Positions 24,425-32,233 of a stretch of 33,183 nucleotides of DNA are shown here, one piece after another. The notes under the pieces were generated by a model. The model searched no databases. It was not told the DNA's origin and saw nothing but the letters and a program-made list of their open reading frames with translations. The translations under genes were made by a program, and so were the position numbers. The stretch comes from an uncultured Paracoccaceae bacterium (GTDB taxonomy: Bacteria; Pseudomonadota; Alphaproteobacteria; Rhodobacterales; Rhodobacteraceae): the NCBI GenBank assembly GCA_937138255.1, contig CAKZOU010000042.1:1-33183 (forward strand), written 5' to 3'. Numbering within the stretch: the first letter of the stretch is position 1; each line of letters opens with the position of its first letter.

Positions 24425-25183
24425 ATGGCCCTAGCCCTAGTGACCGGAGCATCAAGCGGCGTTGGACGCGCCACCGTGCTTGCCCTGCGCGCCCGCGGCT
24501 GGGAGGTCTTGGCGGTGGCCCGCCGCGCGGCGCATCTCGAAGACCTCGCCTCAGACTGTGCCGCCGCGATCCACCCGCTTGACGCGGCCGACCCCAAAGC
24601 CGTCGACGCCCTCCTCGAAAGCCTCCGCGGGCGCACCCCCGATCTGATCGTCAACGCCGCTGGCGCCGGCCGTTGGCACAGGCTCGAGGATACCTCCCCC
24701 GCCGAAGCCCGCGCCATGATGGACGCCCCCTTCTTCGCCGCTTTCCTCATCACCCGCGCCTTCCTGCCCGGCATGCTGAAACGCGGCTCGGGGCAGATCA
24801 TCCATGTCAACTCCCCCGCCGCCTACCAGCCTTGGCCCCATTCCGCCCTCTACGCCGCCTCGCGCGGCGCCCTGCGGTCTTTGCACGAAGCCCTGCGGCA
24901 AGACCTCGCCGGTTCGGGCGTGATGTCGTCCCATATCACCTTCGGCAAAGTCTCCTCCGATTACTTCCTCTCGAACCCCGGCACCGAAGAACGCCTGCCG
25001 AAAATCGCGAAAACCTTCCGCACCCTCAGCCCCGAGGATTGCGCCACCCTGATCCTGCGCCTCATCGACCGCCCGAAAGCCGAGGCCATCCACCCACCCC
25101 TCATGGCCTTCTATCTGACAGTCTGGCGCGTCTGGCCCGGCCTCGTCCGCTGGATCATCCGCATCACATCACCTCGCCCCTGA
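24425..25183 (+). CDS. Short-chain dehydrogenase/reductase with altered catalytic tetrad
   Basis: A 252-residue Rossmann-fold SDR. The cofactor loop TGASSGVG (7-14) and NAAG (77-80, for NNAG) are present, as is Ser130 (VNSPAAY). In the YxxxK motif the sequence is YAASR (143-147), so the catalytic Lys is Arg, and the usual tetrad Asn appears to be replaced (Pro102 by my alignment). It may be a weak enzyme or have shifted function. The C-terminus is hydrophobic ('FYLTVWRVWPGLVRWIIRI'), suggesting membrane contact. The start has GGAGAG 8 bases upstream. It lies between dgt and the Fe-S carrier gene, which I recall as neighbours in relatives. Confidence 0.85.
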   Translation: MALALVTGASSGVGRATVLALRARGWEVLAVARRAAHLEDLASDCAAAIHPLDAADPKAVDALLESLRGRTPDLIVNAAGAGRWHRLEDTSPAEARAMMDAPFFAAFLITRAFLPGMLKRGSGQIIHVNSPAAYQPWPHSALYAASRGALRSLHEALRQDLAGSGVMSSHITFGKVSSDYFLSNPGTEERLPKIAKTFRTLSPEDCATLILRLIDRPKAEAIHPPLMAFYLTVWRVWPGLVRWIIRITSPRP

Positions 25184-25188
25184 GCCCG

Positions 25189-25217
25189 TTGCGGGCCGCG
25201 CAGACACTCCCTATATT
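25189..25217 (+). promoter_or_regulatory. Promoter of the Fe-S carrier gene
   Basis: TTGCGG (25189-25194), 17 bases, then TATATT (25212-25217) is a good sigma-70-type promoter. The start codon follows 22 bases later, with AAGGAGAG between. The gene can therefore be expressed independently of the upstream SDR gene. Confidence 0.55.
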
Positions 25218-25239
25218 CTCTCCATCAAGGAGAGCCCCG

Positions 25240-25563
25240 ATGAACCTGCCGCCTGCCGTGTCCCCCCGCGCCTTCGCCCGCCTCGCCGAGATCGGCGCCG
25301 CCGCCCAAGGCAAGGCCCTGCGCGTCGCGGTCGAAGGCGGCGGATGCTCGGGCTTCCAATACGAAATCACCCTCGACGAGCCGCGCGACGATGACCTCGT
25401 CCTCAAGGGCGAGGGCGAGACCGTGGTCGTCGATACCGTCTCCCTGCCCTTCCTCGCCGGCGCCACCATCGACTTCACAGACGAGCTGATCGGCGCCCGC
25501 TTCGCCATCGACAACCCCAACGCCACCTCCTCTTGCGGCTGCGGCACCTCCTTCTCGCTGTAG
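25240..25563 (+). CDS. A-type iron-sulfur cluster carrier (ErpA/IscA-like)
   Basis: A 107-residue HesB/IscA-family protein that carries or inserts Fe-S clusters into target proteins. The three ligand cysteines are C36 (GGGCSGFQY), C99 and C101 (SSCGCGTSF), in the conserved C-x(n)-C-G-C order. 'ALRVAVEGGGCSGFQYEI' and 'DFTDELIGARFAIDNPNA' are typical. The start at 25240 has AAGGAGAG upstream, nearly identical to the ribosome binding site of xth further on. ErpA, IscA and SufA cannot be told apart with certainty; the dgt/xth neighbourhood fits the ErpA-like copy of Rhodobacterales. Confidence 0.92.
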   Translation: MNLPPAVSPRAFARLAEIGAAAQGKALRVAVEGGGCSGFQYEITLDEPRDDDLVLKGEGETVVVDTVSLPFLAGATIDFTDELIGARFAIDNPNATSSCGCGTSFSL

Positions 25564-25578
25564 ATCTTCTTTTGGCCC

Positions 25579-25621
25579 TGAAATACTCCCGCCGGAGGCG
25601 CGGGACCGCTCAAGCGGACCC
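25579..25621. repeat. Structured intergenic element before xth
   Basis: AATACTCCCGCCGGAGGCGC (25582-25601) resembles a short intergenic sequence I recall from many Rhodobacterales genomes; only this copy is in the window. TCCCGC (25587-25592) can pair with GCGGGA (25600-25605). Alternatively GGGACCGC (25602-25609) can pair with GCGGACCC (25614-25621), with one mismatch. The two hairpins share bases and exclude each other. Its function is unknown. Confidence 0.4.
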
Positions 25622-25672
25622 GCTCTTGCGCGCCACGGCCCCCCGCGCCACAAAGGGGCAAAGGAGAGCCCC

Positions 25673-26452
25673 ATGAAGATCGTCACCTTCAACATCAACG
25701 GCATCAAGGCCCGCGCCGAGACGCTCCTGCGCTGGCTCGATGAAAAGACCCCCGATGTGGTCCTCCTGCAAGAAATCAAGTCGGTCGACGAAAACTTCCC
25801 CGCCGAGATCTTCGAAGAACGCGGCTATAACGTCGCCACCCACGGGCAGAAGGGCTTCAACGGCGTGGCGATCCTGTCGAAATACCCGCTTGAAGATATT
25901 ACCCGCGGCCTTCCCGGCGATCCCGAGGACGAACAGGCGCGCTGGATAGAGGCCACCGTGGTCGGCGACAAGGCCGTGCGCCTCTGCGGCCTCTACCTGC
26001 CCAACGGCAACCCCGCGCCGGGGCCGAAATACGATTACAAACTCGCCTGGATGGAACGCCTGCGCGCCCGCGCCGAGGCGCTCTTGGCCGATGAGATGCC
26101 GGCGCTGATGGCGGGCGACTATAACGTGATCCCTCAGCGGGAGGACGCCAAACACCCAGAAGCCTGGACCGAAGACGCCCTCTTCCGCCCCGAAAGCCGC
26201 GCCGCCTTCCAACGGATCGTCAACTTGGGCTTTACCGAAGCCTTCCGCGCCCGCGTCCGCGGCGCGGGGCATTATTCCTTCTGGGATTATCAGGCCAACA
26301 GCTGGGAGCGGAACAACGGTATCCGCATCGACCACTTCCTCCTGACGCCGCAATGCGCCGATCTGATGAATGATTGCTGGATCGAGGCCGACGAGCGTGC
26401 GCGGTCCAAACCCTCCGACCACGTCCCCGTCTGGCTCGACCTCGCCGCCTAG
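25673..26452 (+). CDS. xth: Exodeoxyribonuclease III
   Basis: An AP endonuclease / 3'-5' exonuclease for base-excision repair (259 aa). Conserved sites of the endonuclease/exonuclease/phosphatase fold are present: Asn7 (TFNINGIKAR), Glu34 (LLQEIK), 'GDYNVIP' (Asp/Asn pair) and the C-terminal 'KPSDHVPVWLDL' with the catalytic His. The start has AAAGGAGAG 4 bases upstream. Its TAG stop overlaps the stop codon of the convergent monooxygenase gene in a shared CTAG. Confidence 0.95.
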   Translation: MKIVTFNINGIKARAETLLRWLDEKTPDVVLLQEIKSVDENFPAEIFEERGYNVATHGQKGFNGVAILSKYPLEDITRGLPGDPEDEQARWIEATVVGDKAVRLCGLYLPNGNPAPGPKYDYKLAWMERLRARAEALLADEMPALMAGDYNVIPQREDAKHPEAWTEDALFRPESRAAFQRIVNLGFTEAFRARVRGAGHYSFWDYQANSWERNNGIRIDHFLLTPQCADLMNDCWIEADERARSKPSDHVPVWLDLAA

Positions 26453-27636
26453 GCCGTCACGTCATGGCCGTAGAGCCAATCCATCCGCTTGAGAAACTGG
26501 TTCGGTGCAACCAAACCAAGCGCCCGCAGCCCGGCATGAGCGACCTGACGGCTGATGCCTGACAGGTGATAATTCACCGCATTGCCGTTGGCCGCCGCGA
26601 TCGCTTTTCGCACGCGGGTTTGACGTGCGAATTCATAGGCGGTCAGTGCCGCCCCGAGGTCGGGCACGCGATTGCATTCCCGCGCAAGCACATAGGCATC
26701 CTCGAGCGCGAGGTTTGCCCCCTGCGCGAGGAAGGGCAAGGTCGGATGCGCAGCATCCCCAAGGATGGCCGCCCGCCCCGTCTGCCAATTCGACGCAACC
26801 GGATGGCGGAAAAGCCCCCAGAGGCGCACCTCCTCGACCTTGGCCAGCATATCCCGGATCACCGCTGCACAATCGGCAAAAGCGGCCCGCAAATTCGCCG
26901 GATCGTCAGCATGGTTCCAGCCTTCATCCGTCCACCCCTGCCGCGCCTGCACCGCAACGACATTGAGCCGGCCACCCGCCAGAGGATAGGTCACGATATG
27001 CCGCCCCGGCGCCATCCAGATCCGCGCCTCGGGCGCAGCCTCCGGCGCATCAACAATTGCGCGCCAGGCCACCTGCCCCGTGAAGTAGGGTTTGTCCGCC
27101 CCGTTGAGAAGCGGGCGCAGGACGGAATGGAGCCCATCGGCTCCGACAACCAGATCGAAGGAATGTGTTTCGCCGCCTGCTATCGAAACGGTGCCCAGTT
27201 GCGGGTCAACCTCCCCGATCCGTACGCCGGTTCGGATTGCCACCCCCACCTCGCGGCAGCCTTCGGCAAGGATCTCGAGCAGATCACCGCGATGGAAAAA
27301 GCGGTAGGGAACCCCGCCGAGCCGGGACAGATCAAACCGCGCAACCTCGCGCCCTGTCAGCGCATCAGACGGCACCACCGCCGCCCCGCGCACCGAACGC
27401 GCCGCGGCTGCGGCGTCCAGACCCAGCGCCTTGAGCACGGCACCGCCATTGGGCGTGATCTGAAGCCCCGCGCCAAATTCGCGCAGTTCGGGAGCCTGTT
27501 CAAAAACTGTGACATGCGCCCCCGTCCGGGCAAAGGCCAGCGCCGCCGCCAGCCCGCCGATCCCGCCACCGACAACGGCGACCCTCCGGCCCGTATTGGC
27601 ACGGGCAGCTGTGCCTTGCCGCCCGTCGCCCGTCAT
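26449..27636 (-). CDS. FAD-dependent monooxygenase (salicylate hydroxylase-like)
   Basis: A flavoprotein aromatic hydroxylase-type protein (395 aa). FAD sites are GGGIGG near residue 23 ('VAVVGGGIGGLAAALAFARTG'), the DG motif in 'DLVVGADGLHSVLRPLL', and 'ILGDAAHPTLPFLAQGANLALEDAYVLA' (GD motif). The substrate is unknown; the group hydroxylates aromatic acids, but this copy has no catabolic neighbours. It starts 1 base after dksA ends, so the two form an operon. I see no clear ribosome binding site, so translation may depend on dksA. The C-terminus ends 'LKRMDWLYGHDVTA'. Confidence 0.88.
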   Translation of the reverse strand: MTGDGRQGTAARANTGRRVAVVGGGIGGLAAALAFARTGAHVTVFEQAPELREFGAGLQITPNGGAVLKALGLDAAAAARSVRGAAVVPSDALTGREVARFDLSRLGGVPYRFFHRGDLLEILAEGCREVGVAIRTGVRIGEVDPQLGTVSIAGGETHSFDLVVGADGLHSVLRPLLNGADKPYFTGQVAWRAIVDAPEAAPEARIWMAPGRHIVTYPLAGGRLNVVAVQARQGWTDEGWNHADDPANLRAAFADCAAVIRDMLAKVEEVRLWGLFRHPVASNWQTGRAAILGDAAHPTLPFLAQGANLALEDAYVLARECNRVPDLGAALTAYEFARQTRVRKAIAAANGNAVNYHLSGISRQVAHAGLRALGLVAPNQFLKRMDWLYGHDVTA

Positions 27637-27637
27637 C

Positions 27638-28060
27638 TTAATCGTCGCGGTGGACCCGTTCGCGGCGCTCGTGGCGCTCTTGCGCCTCGAGGCTCATGGT
27701 TGCGATCGGCCGCGCATCGAGGCGCTTGAGGCTGATCGGCTCGCCGGTGACTTCGCAATAGCCGTATTCGCCGTTGTCGATCCGGCGCAGGGCCGAGTCG
27801 ATCTTGGCCACGAGCTTGCGCTCGCGGTCGCGGGTGCGCAGCTCGAGGGCCCGGTCGGTCTCTTCGCTGGCGCGGTCGGCGATGTCGGGAATATTGCGGG
27901 TCTGATCTTTCATACCTTCGATGGTATCGCGGCTGTCCTCGAGGATATCCGCTTTCCAGCTCAACAGCTTGCGACGAAAATACTCAAGCTGCCGATCATT
28001 CATGAAAGGTTCGTCTTCGGCGGGGGTATAGTCGTCCGGCAGGAAATTCTCTGCTTTCAT
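27638..28060 (-). CDS. dksA: RNA polymerase-binding transcription factor DksA
   Basis: DksA enters the RNA polymerase secondary channel and, with ppGpp, adjusts rRNA and amino-acid promoters. The 140-residue protein has the coiled coil with its tip motif D59-x-x-D62-R-A64 ('IPDIADRASEETDRALELR'). In the C-terminal region only Cys102 of the four zinc cysteines remains; Thr105, Ser123 and Ala126 replace the others, as is usual in Rhodobacterales. I chose ATG 28060 (MKAENFLPDDY) with AAGAAGG upstream. The ATG at 28111 also has a good site (AGAGGA) and would add 17 residues. Confidence 0.93.
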   Translation of the reverse strand: MKAENFLPDDYTPAEDEPFMNDRQLEYFRRKLLSWKADILEDSRDTIEGMKDQTRNIPDIADRASEETDRALELRTRDRERKLVAKIDSALRRIDNGEYGYCEVTGEPISLKRLDARPIATMSLEAQERHERRERVHRDD

Positions 28061-28190
28061 TTTTGGACCCTTCTTGGCGCTGCCCACTTCCGCCTGAATG
28101 TCGTCAGCCATGCAGCACACTCCTCTCCTCGCCGCCCCTTTACTCCCCTCGGCCAGCAGAGTCACCCCGTAATTTCGACCACATGCCGAG

Positions 28191-28218
28191 TTGATGCCGC
28201 CGCCCGGCGTGATAGGCT
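28191..28218 (+). promoter_or_regulatory. Candidate promoter of the moxR operon
   Basis: TTGATG (28191-28196), a 16-base spacer and TAGGCT (28213-28218) lie 38 bases before the moxR start, in the 144-base (or 195-base) gap to the divergent dksA gene. The assignment is by eye and not strong. Confidence 0.38.
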
Positions 28219-28255
28219 GGCACCTGTTGCACGCGCCCTGCAAGAAAGGCCCAAG

Positions 28256-29098
28256 ATGCGTTTTTCCGGAACAGAAAGCTACGTCGCCACCGATGACCTG
28301 ACCGTCGCCGTCAACGCCGCTGTGGCGCTCGAACGGCCGCTCCTTGTCAAGGGCGAGCCGGGCACAGGCAAAACCGAACTGGCGCGCCAAGTGGCGGCCG
28401 CCCTCGGCCTGCCGATGATCGAATGGCACATCAAATCGACCACGAAAGCGCAGCAGGGCCTTTATGAATACGATGCCGTCAGCCGTCTGCGCGACAGCCA
28501 GCTGGGCGACGAGCGCGTGCATGACGTGAAGAATTATATCAAGAAGGGCAAGCTCTGGCAGGCCTTCGAGGCCGAGGGCAAGGTTGTCTTGCTGATCGAC
28601 GAGATCGACAAGGCCGATATCGAGTTTCCGAACGACCTCTTGCAGGAACTCGACCGGATGGAGTTCCACGTCTACGAAACCGGCGAGACCATCCGCGCCA
28701 AGCACCGGCCCGTGGTCATCATCACCTCGAACAACGAAAAGGAACTGCCCGACGCCTTCCTGCGCCGCTGTTTCTTCCACTACATCCGCTTCCCCGAGAT
28801 GGAGGTGATGAAGCAGATCGTCGATGTGCACCACCCGGGGATCAAGGCAGCGCTGCTCACCACCGCGCTGACCCGTTTCTACGAGATCCGCGAGACGCCA
28901 GGGCTGAAGAAGAAGCCGTCGACCTCCGAGGTTCTGGATTGGCTCAAGCTGCTCCTCGCCGAGGATCTGACCCCCGATGATCTACGCAAGGATGGGACCA
29001 ACGTCCTGCCCAAGCTGCACGGGGCACTTCTGAAGAACGAGCAGGACGTCCATCTCTTTGAACGCCTCGCCTTCATGGCGCGATCAGGGAGGAACTGA
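28256..29098 (+). CDS. MoxR-family AAA+ ATPase
   Basis: A 280-residue AAA+ ATPase of the MoxR group, close to CoxD. Walker A is GEPGTGKT (33-40), Walker B 'VVLLIDEIDKAD' (D115, E116), and sensor 1 'VVIITSNNEKELPDAFLRRC' supplies Asn and the arginine finger. MoxR proteins act with a VWA-domain partner to mature or insert cofactors into protein complexes; the partner here is the VWA gene at 31046. The ATG at 28256 has AAAGG upstream; the frame remains open far upstream but antisense to dksA. It is first in a seven-gene tightly packed operon. Confidence 0.92.
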   Translation: MRFSGTESYVATDDLTVAVNAAVALERPLLVKGEPGTGKTELARQVAAALGLPMIEWHIKSTTKAQQGLYEYDAVSRLRDSQLGDERVHDVKNYIKKGKLWQAFEAEGKVVLLIDEIDKADIEFPNDLLQELDRMEFHVYETGETIRAKHRPVVIITSNNEKELPDAFLRRCFFHYIRFPEMEVMKQIVDVHHPGIKAALLTTALTRFYEIRETPGLKKKPSTSEVLDWLKLLLAEDLTPDDLRKDGTNVLPKLHGALLKNEQDVHLFERLAFMARSGRN

Positions 29099-29100
29099 GG

Positions 29101-29547
29101 ATGGGCGATCTTGTGATCCGCCCCCTTGAGGCGAAGGACCGCGAGGCGTGGGCCCGGCTTTGGACTGGCTATCTGCAATACTATGAAACCTCTGTGAAGC
29201 CAGAGGTTTACACCTCGACATTCGCGCGCCTTCTGGGCGACGACCCGCGCGATTTCAACTGCTTCGTGGCGGAGGTGGACGGCAGGCTTATCGGCCTCAC
29301 CCACTATCTCTTCCACCGCCACGCCTGGCGCATCGAGGAGGTCTGCTATCTGCAAGATCTTTACGCCGACCCTGAGGTGCGCGGCACCGGCGTTGGCCGG
29401 GCGCTGATCGAGGCGGTCTATGCCGCGGCCGATGCGCACGGGGCGCCTGCGGTCTATTGGCTGACGCAGGAGTTCAACACCACCGCCCGCCAGCTCTATG
29501 ACCGGATCGCCAAGGTCTCGCCGTTCATCCGCTATAACCGGACGTGA
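29101..29547 (+). CDS. GNAT family N-acetyltransferase
   Basis: A 148-residue acetyltransferase. 'IEEVCYLQDLYADPEVRGTGVGRALIEAVYAAAD' contains the acetyl-CoA loop RGTGVG, followed by 'VYWLTQEFNTTARQLYDRIAKVSPFIRYNR' as the last strand-helix-strand, typical of the group with 'YW-T-E-N-A-LY'. The target is unknown. It begins 2 bases after moxR ends and its stop overlaps the next start (TGATG), so it is part of the moxR operon. It could modify a component of the system, or simply be carried in the operon (inference). Confidence 0.88.
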   Translation: MGDLVIRPLEAKDREAWARLWTGYLQYYETSVKPEVYTSTFARLLGDDPRDFNCFVAEVDGRLIGLTHYLFHRHAWRIEEVCYLQDLYADPEVRGTGVGRALIEAVYAAADAHGAPAVYWLTQEFNTTARQLYDRIAKVSPFIRYNRT

Positions 29548-30866
29548 TGCGCCGCGGGATCGCCCTTGCCCTGCTCATGGCTGCGGCCGCTTGCACGCCA
29601 AGCGGCGTGCCAACCGTCTCCGCTCCCGCCTTTGCCGCCCTGCCCGCCCCCGGACCGATGCGCTCGAACGCGGCAATGGCCGCCGATATCCTCGACCTGG
29701 CCTTCGCGCTGGAATCGGGGCGCGAAATTCCCCGCCTCACCCGCTTTGAAGGCCCGGTCCGCCTCCGACTGACTGGCGAAGTCCCGGCCTCCCTGCCCGC
29801 CGATCTGACCCGTCTTCTGGCGCGGCTGCGCGCCGAGGCGGGGATCGAGATCCGGCAGACCGAAGACGCGGGCGCCGAGATCGTGATCGAGGCGGTTCCC
29901 TCCGCCCAGCTGCACCGCGCCGCACCGGGAGCTGCCTGTTTCACGGTGCCCGAGGTGGAAAGCTGGGCCGCCTACGCGCGGGCTGGTTATCGTGCGCCCG
30001 ATTGGGCGGGCATCACGACCCGGCGGCAGGTCACGGTTTTCCTTCCTTCGGACGCAACCGGGCAAGAGGCCAGAAGCTGCCTGCACGAGGAACTGGCGCA
30101 GGCGCTCGGGCCGCTCAATGATCTCTACCGACTGGCGGATTCGGTCTTCAACGACGACGACATGGAAGGCACGCTCACCGGCTTCGATATGCTGGCGCTG
30201 CGCGCACTCTATGCGCCCGAGCTGCACAGCGGCATGAGCCGGACCGAGGTCGCGGCGCGGCTTCCCGCCATCCTCGCGCGGCTCAACCCTGCGGGCGGCA
30301 GCGGGGCCGCGGGGCCGGTTCAGGACGATGGCAGCTGGCGGCGCGATATCGAGACCGCCCTCTCGCCCACCAACAGCCCCGCCGCCCGGATCGACGCCGC
30401 CGCAAGGGCAAGCCGCGCGAGCCAGCGCTTTGCCGCGGGTGATCCCCGCGCGGGCTTTGGCGCTTATGTCTACGGGCGGCAACTGATGACCCGCGATCCC
30501 GCCGAGGCGCGGCGCCAGCTTGAAATCGCGGCCCGCGCCTATGGGCTGAGCCGCCTGACCGAGATCCAGTCGGCCCATGTGGCGGTTCAGCTTGCGCGTC
30601 TCGATCTCGCCACCGGCGATCCCGCCACGGCCCGCAATCGCGCCCATGCCGCCAGCCCAATCGCGGCGGCCCATGAGGATGCCGCGCTCTTTGCCGAGCT
30701 TGCCTTGATCGAGGCAGAAGCGCTTGATCGTCTCGGTCTATCGAGCGAGGCCGAAGCCCTGCGGCTGGACAGCCTGCCCGCTGCGCGTTACGGCTTGGGG
30801 TCAGAAACGATCATCGGGCAGATGCGCCGCAGCATTGCTGCGTTCCGGCCCGCCAAGGAAAGCTGA
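29547..30866 (+). CDS. DUF2927 lipoprotein
   Basis: A 439-residue lipoprotein: a short signal 'MRRGIALALLMAAAAC' with a lipobox ending at Cys16, so it is envelope-anchored. The DUF2927 core lies at about residues 55-250 and contains 'SCLHEELAQALGPLNDLYRLADSVFNDDDMEGTLTGFDMLALRALYAPEL' (read in sections). His180-Glu181 in HEE resemble a zinc-peptidase helix, but the second His of HExxH is absent. The C-terminal part (about 270-439) is Ala/Arg-rich and helical, perhaps TPR-like. The function of DUF2927 is unknown. The start is coupled to the GNAT gene. Confidence 0.86.
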   Translation: MRRGIALALLMAAAACTPSGVPTVSAPAFAALPAPGPMRSNAAMAADILDLAFALESGREIPRLTRFEGPVRLRLTGEVPASLPADLTRLLARLRAEAGIEIRQTEDAGAEIVIEAVPSAQLHRAAPGAACFTVPEVESWAAYARAGYRAPDWAGITTRRQVTVFLPSDATGQEARSCLHEELAQALGPLNDLYRLADSVFNDDDMEGTLTGFDMLALRALYAPELHSGMSRTEVAARLPAILARLNPAGGSGAAGPVQDDGSWRRDIETALSPTNSPAARIDAAARASRASQRFAAGDPRAGFGAYVYGRQLMTRDPAEARRQLEIAARAYGLSRLTEIQSAHVAVQLARLDLATGDPATARNRAHAASPIAAAHEDAALFAELALIEAEALDRLGLSSEAEALRLDSLPAARYGLGSETIIGQMRRSIAAFRPAKES

Positions 30867-30870
30867 CGCC

Positions 30871-31041
30871 ATGATCTATCCCCTCGCCGGCCTGATCTTC
30901 GGAGCCATCCTCGGCGCCATCCGCGCCCGCCAGCGCGGCGGCAAGACCGCCGATCTTGTGCAATGGGCGCTGGTCTTCGCGATGATCTTTGGCCTTTTGG
31001 GCCTTTTCGCGATGATCCTGATCGACCGCAGCTACCAGTAG
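30871..31041 (+). CDS. Small membrane protein with two helices
   Basis: A 56-residue protein with two hydrophobic segments, 'YPLAGLIFGAILGAI' (about 3-17) and 'LVQWALVFAMIFGLLGLFAMILI' (about 29-51), joined by the basic loop RARQRGGKTAD. This predicts a hairpin with a cytoplasmic loop. I recall similar short proteins at the same place in related genomes, with no established role. It sits 4 bases after DUF2927 and 4 bases before the VWA gene, so it is a true operon member. Confidence 0.75.
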   Translation: MIYPLAGLIFGAILGAIRARQRGGKTADLVQWALVFAMIFGLLGLFAMILIDRSYQ

Positions 31042-31045
31042 CGCG

Positions 31046-32233
31046 ATGTTCCTGCCCTTTTTCGACAACCTGCGAAAAGGGGGCGTGCCGGTATCCTTGC
31101 GCGAATATCTCTCGTTTCTCGAAGCGATGGGAACGGGGCTCGCGACCTATGACACCGAGGCCTTCTACTATCTCGCCCGCGCGGTGATGGTGAAGGACGA
31201 GCGCAACATCGACAAATTCGACCGCGCCTTCGCCGCGACCTTTTCTGGGCTTGAAAAGATCACCGCCGAGCAAGTGCTCGAAGCGATCGACCTGCCGAGG
31301 GACTGGCTCGAGAAGCTCGCCGAAAAGCACCTGAGCGAGGAAGAAAAGGCGCAGATCGAGGCGCTTGGCGGATTCGACAAGCTGATGGAGACCCTGCGCC
31401 AGCGTTTGGCCGAACAGAAAGGCCGCCATCAGGGCGGCTCGAAATGGGTCGGCACGGCAGGCACCTCGCCTTTCGGCGCCTATGGCTACAATCCCGAGGG
31501 CGTCCGCATCGGCCAGCACGAGAGCCGCCACCAAAGGGCGGTCAAGGTCTGGGACAAGCGCGAATTTCGCAATCTCGACGACACGATCGAGCTGGGCACC
31601 CGCAACATCAAGGTGGCGCTGAAACGCCTGCGCCGCTGGGCGCGGGACGGGGCGACGGACGAGCTTGACCTCGACGGCACGATCCGCGCCACGGCCGAGC
31701 ATGGCTATCTCGACGTCCAGACGCGCCCCGAGCGGCGCAACGCGGTGAAGGTGCTTTTGTTCTTCGACGTTGGCGGCTCGATGGACCCGCATGTCCGCGT
31801 GGTCGAAGAGCTGTTCTCCGCCGCCCGCGCGGAATTCAAGCACCTCGAGCATTTCTATTTCCACAACTGCCTCTACGAAGGCATCTGGCGCGACAATGCG
31901 CGGCGCTGGAATGCACAGACACCGACTTGGGAGGTGCTGCGTACCTATGGGCCGGATTACAAATGCATCTTCGTGGGTGACGCCTCGATGAGCCCCTACG
32001 AAATTGCCTTTGCGGGCGGGGCCAACGAGCATTGGAACGAAGAGGCAGGCGAGGTCTGGCTGCGCCGCGCTTTCGATCAGTGGCCCGCGCATCTGTGGAT
32101 CAATCCCACGCCCGAGCGGATGTGGGGCTATACGCAGTCAACCAAGATGATCCAGCAGCTCATCGGCCCCGAGCGGATGGTTCCGATGACGCTTGAAGGG
32201 ATCGACCGTGGTATGAGGACCTTGAGTCGATGA
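31046..32233 (+). CDS. VWA-domain protein, CoxE-like
   Basis: A 395-residue cytoplasmic protein whose C-terminal half is a von Willebrand A domain. The metal site (MIDAS) reads DVGGSMD at 241-247 ('VLLFFDVGGSMDPHVRVVEELFSAA'); the usual DxSxS has Gly in place of the first Ser. Later motifs include 'FYFHNCLYEGIW' and 'CIFVGDASMSPYEI'. The N-terminal half is helical and charged. CoxE-like proteins pair with CoxD/MoxR ATPases (here 28256-29098). No CO dehydrogenase genes are nearby. The stop codon overlaps the next start (ATGA). Confidence 0.9.
   Translation: MFLPFFDNLRKGGVPVSLREYLSFLEAMGTGLATYDTEAFYYLARAVMVKDERNIDKFDRAFAATFSGLEKITAEQVLEAIDLPRDWLEKLAEKHLSEEEKAQIEALGGFDKLMETLRQRLAEQKGRHQGGSKWVGTAGTSPFGAYGYNPEGVRIGQHESRHQRAVKVWDKREFRNLDDTIELGTRNIKVALKRLRRWARDGATDELDLDGTIRATAEHGYLDVQTRPERRNAVKVLLFFDVGGSMDPHVRVVEELFSAARAEFKHLEHFYFHNCLYEGIWRDNARRWNAQTPTWEVLRTYGPDYKCIFVGDASMSPYEIAFAGGANEHWNEEAGEVWLRRAFDQWPAHLWINPTPERMWGYTQSTKMIQQLIGPERMVPMTLEGIDRGMRTLSR

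Noticed and set aside
27509-28255. Upstream extension of the MoxR frame
   Set aside because: It is antisense to dksA and the monooxygenase; ATG 28256 has a ribosome binding site and the usual MoxR start.
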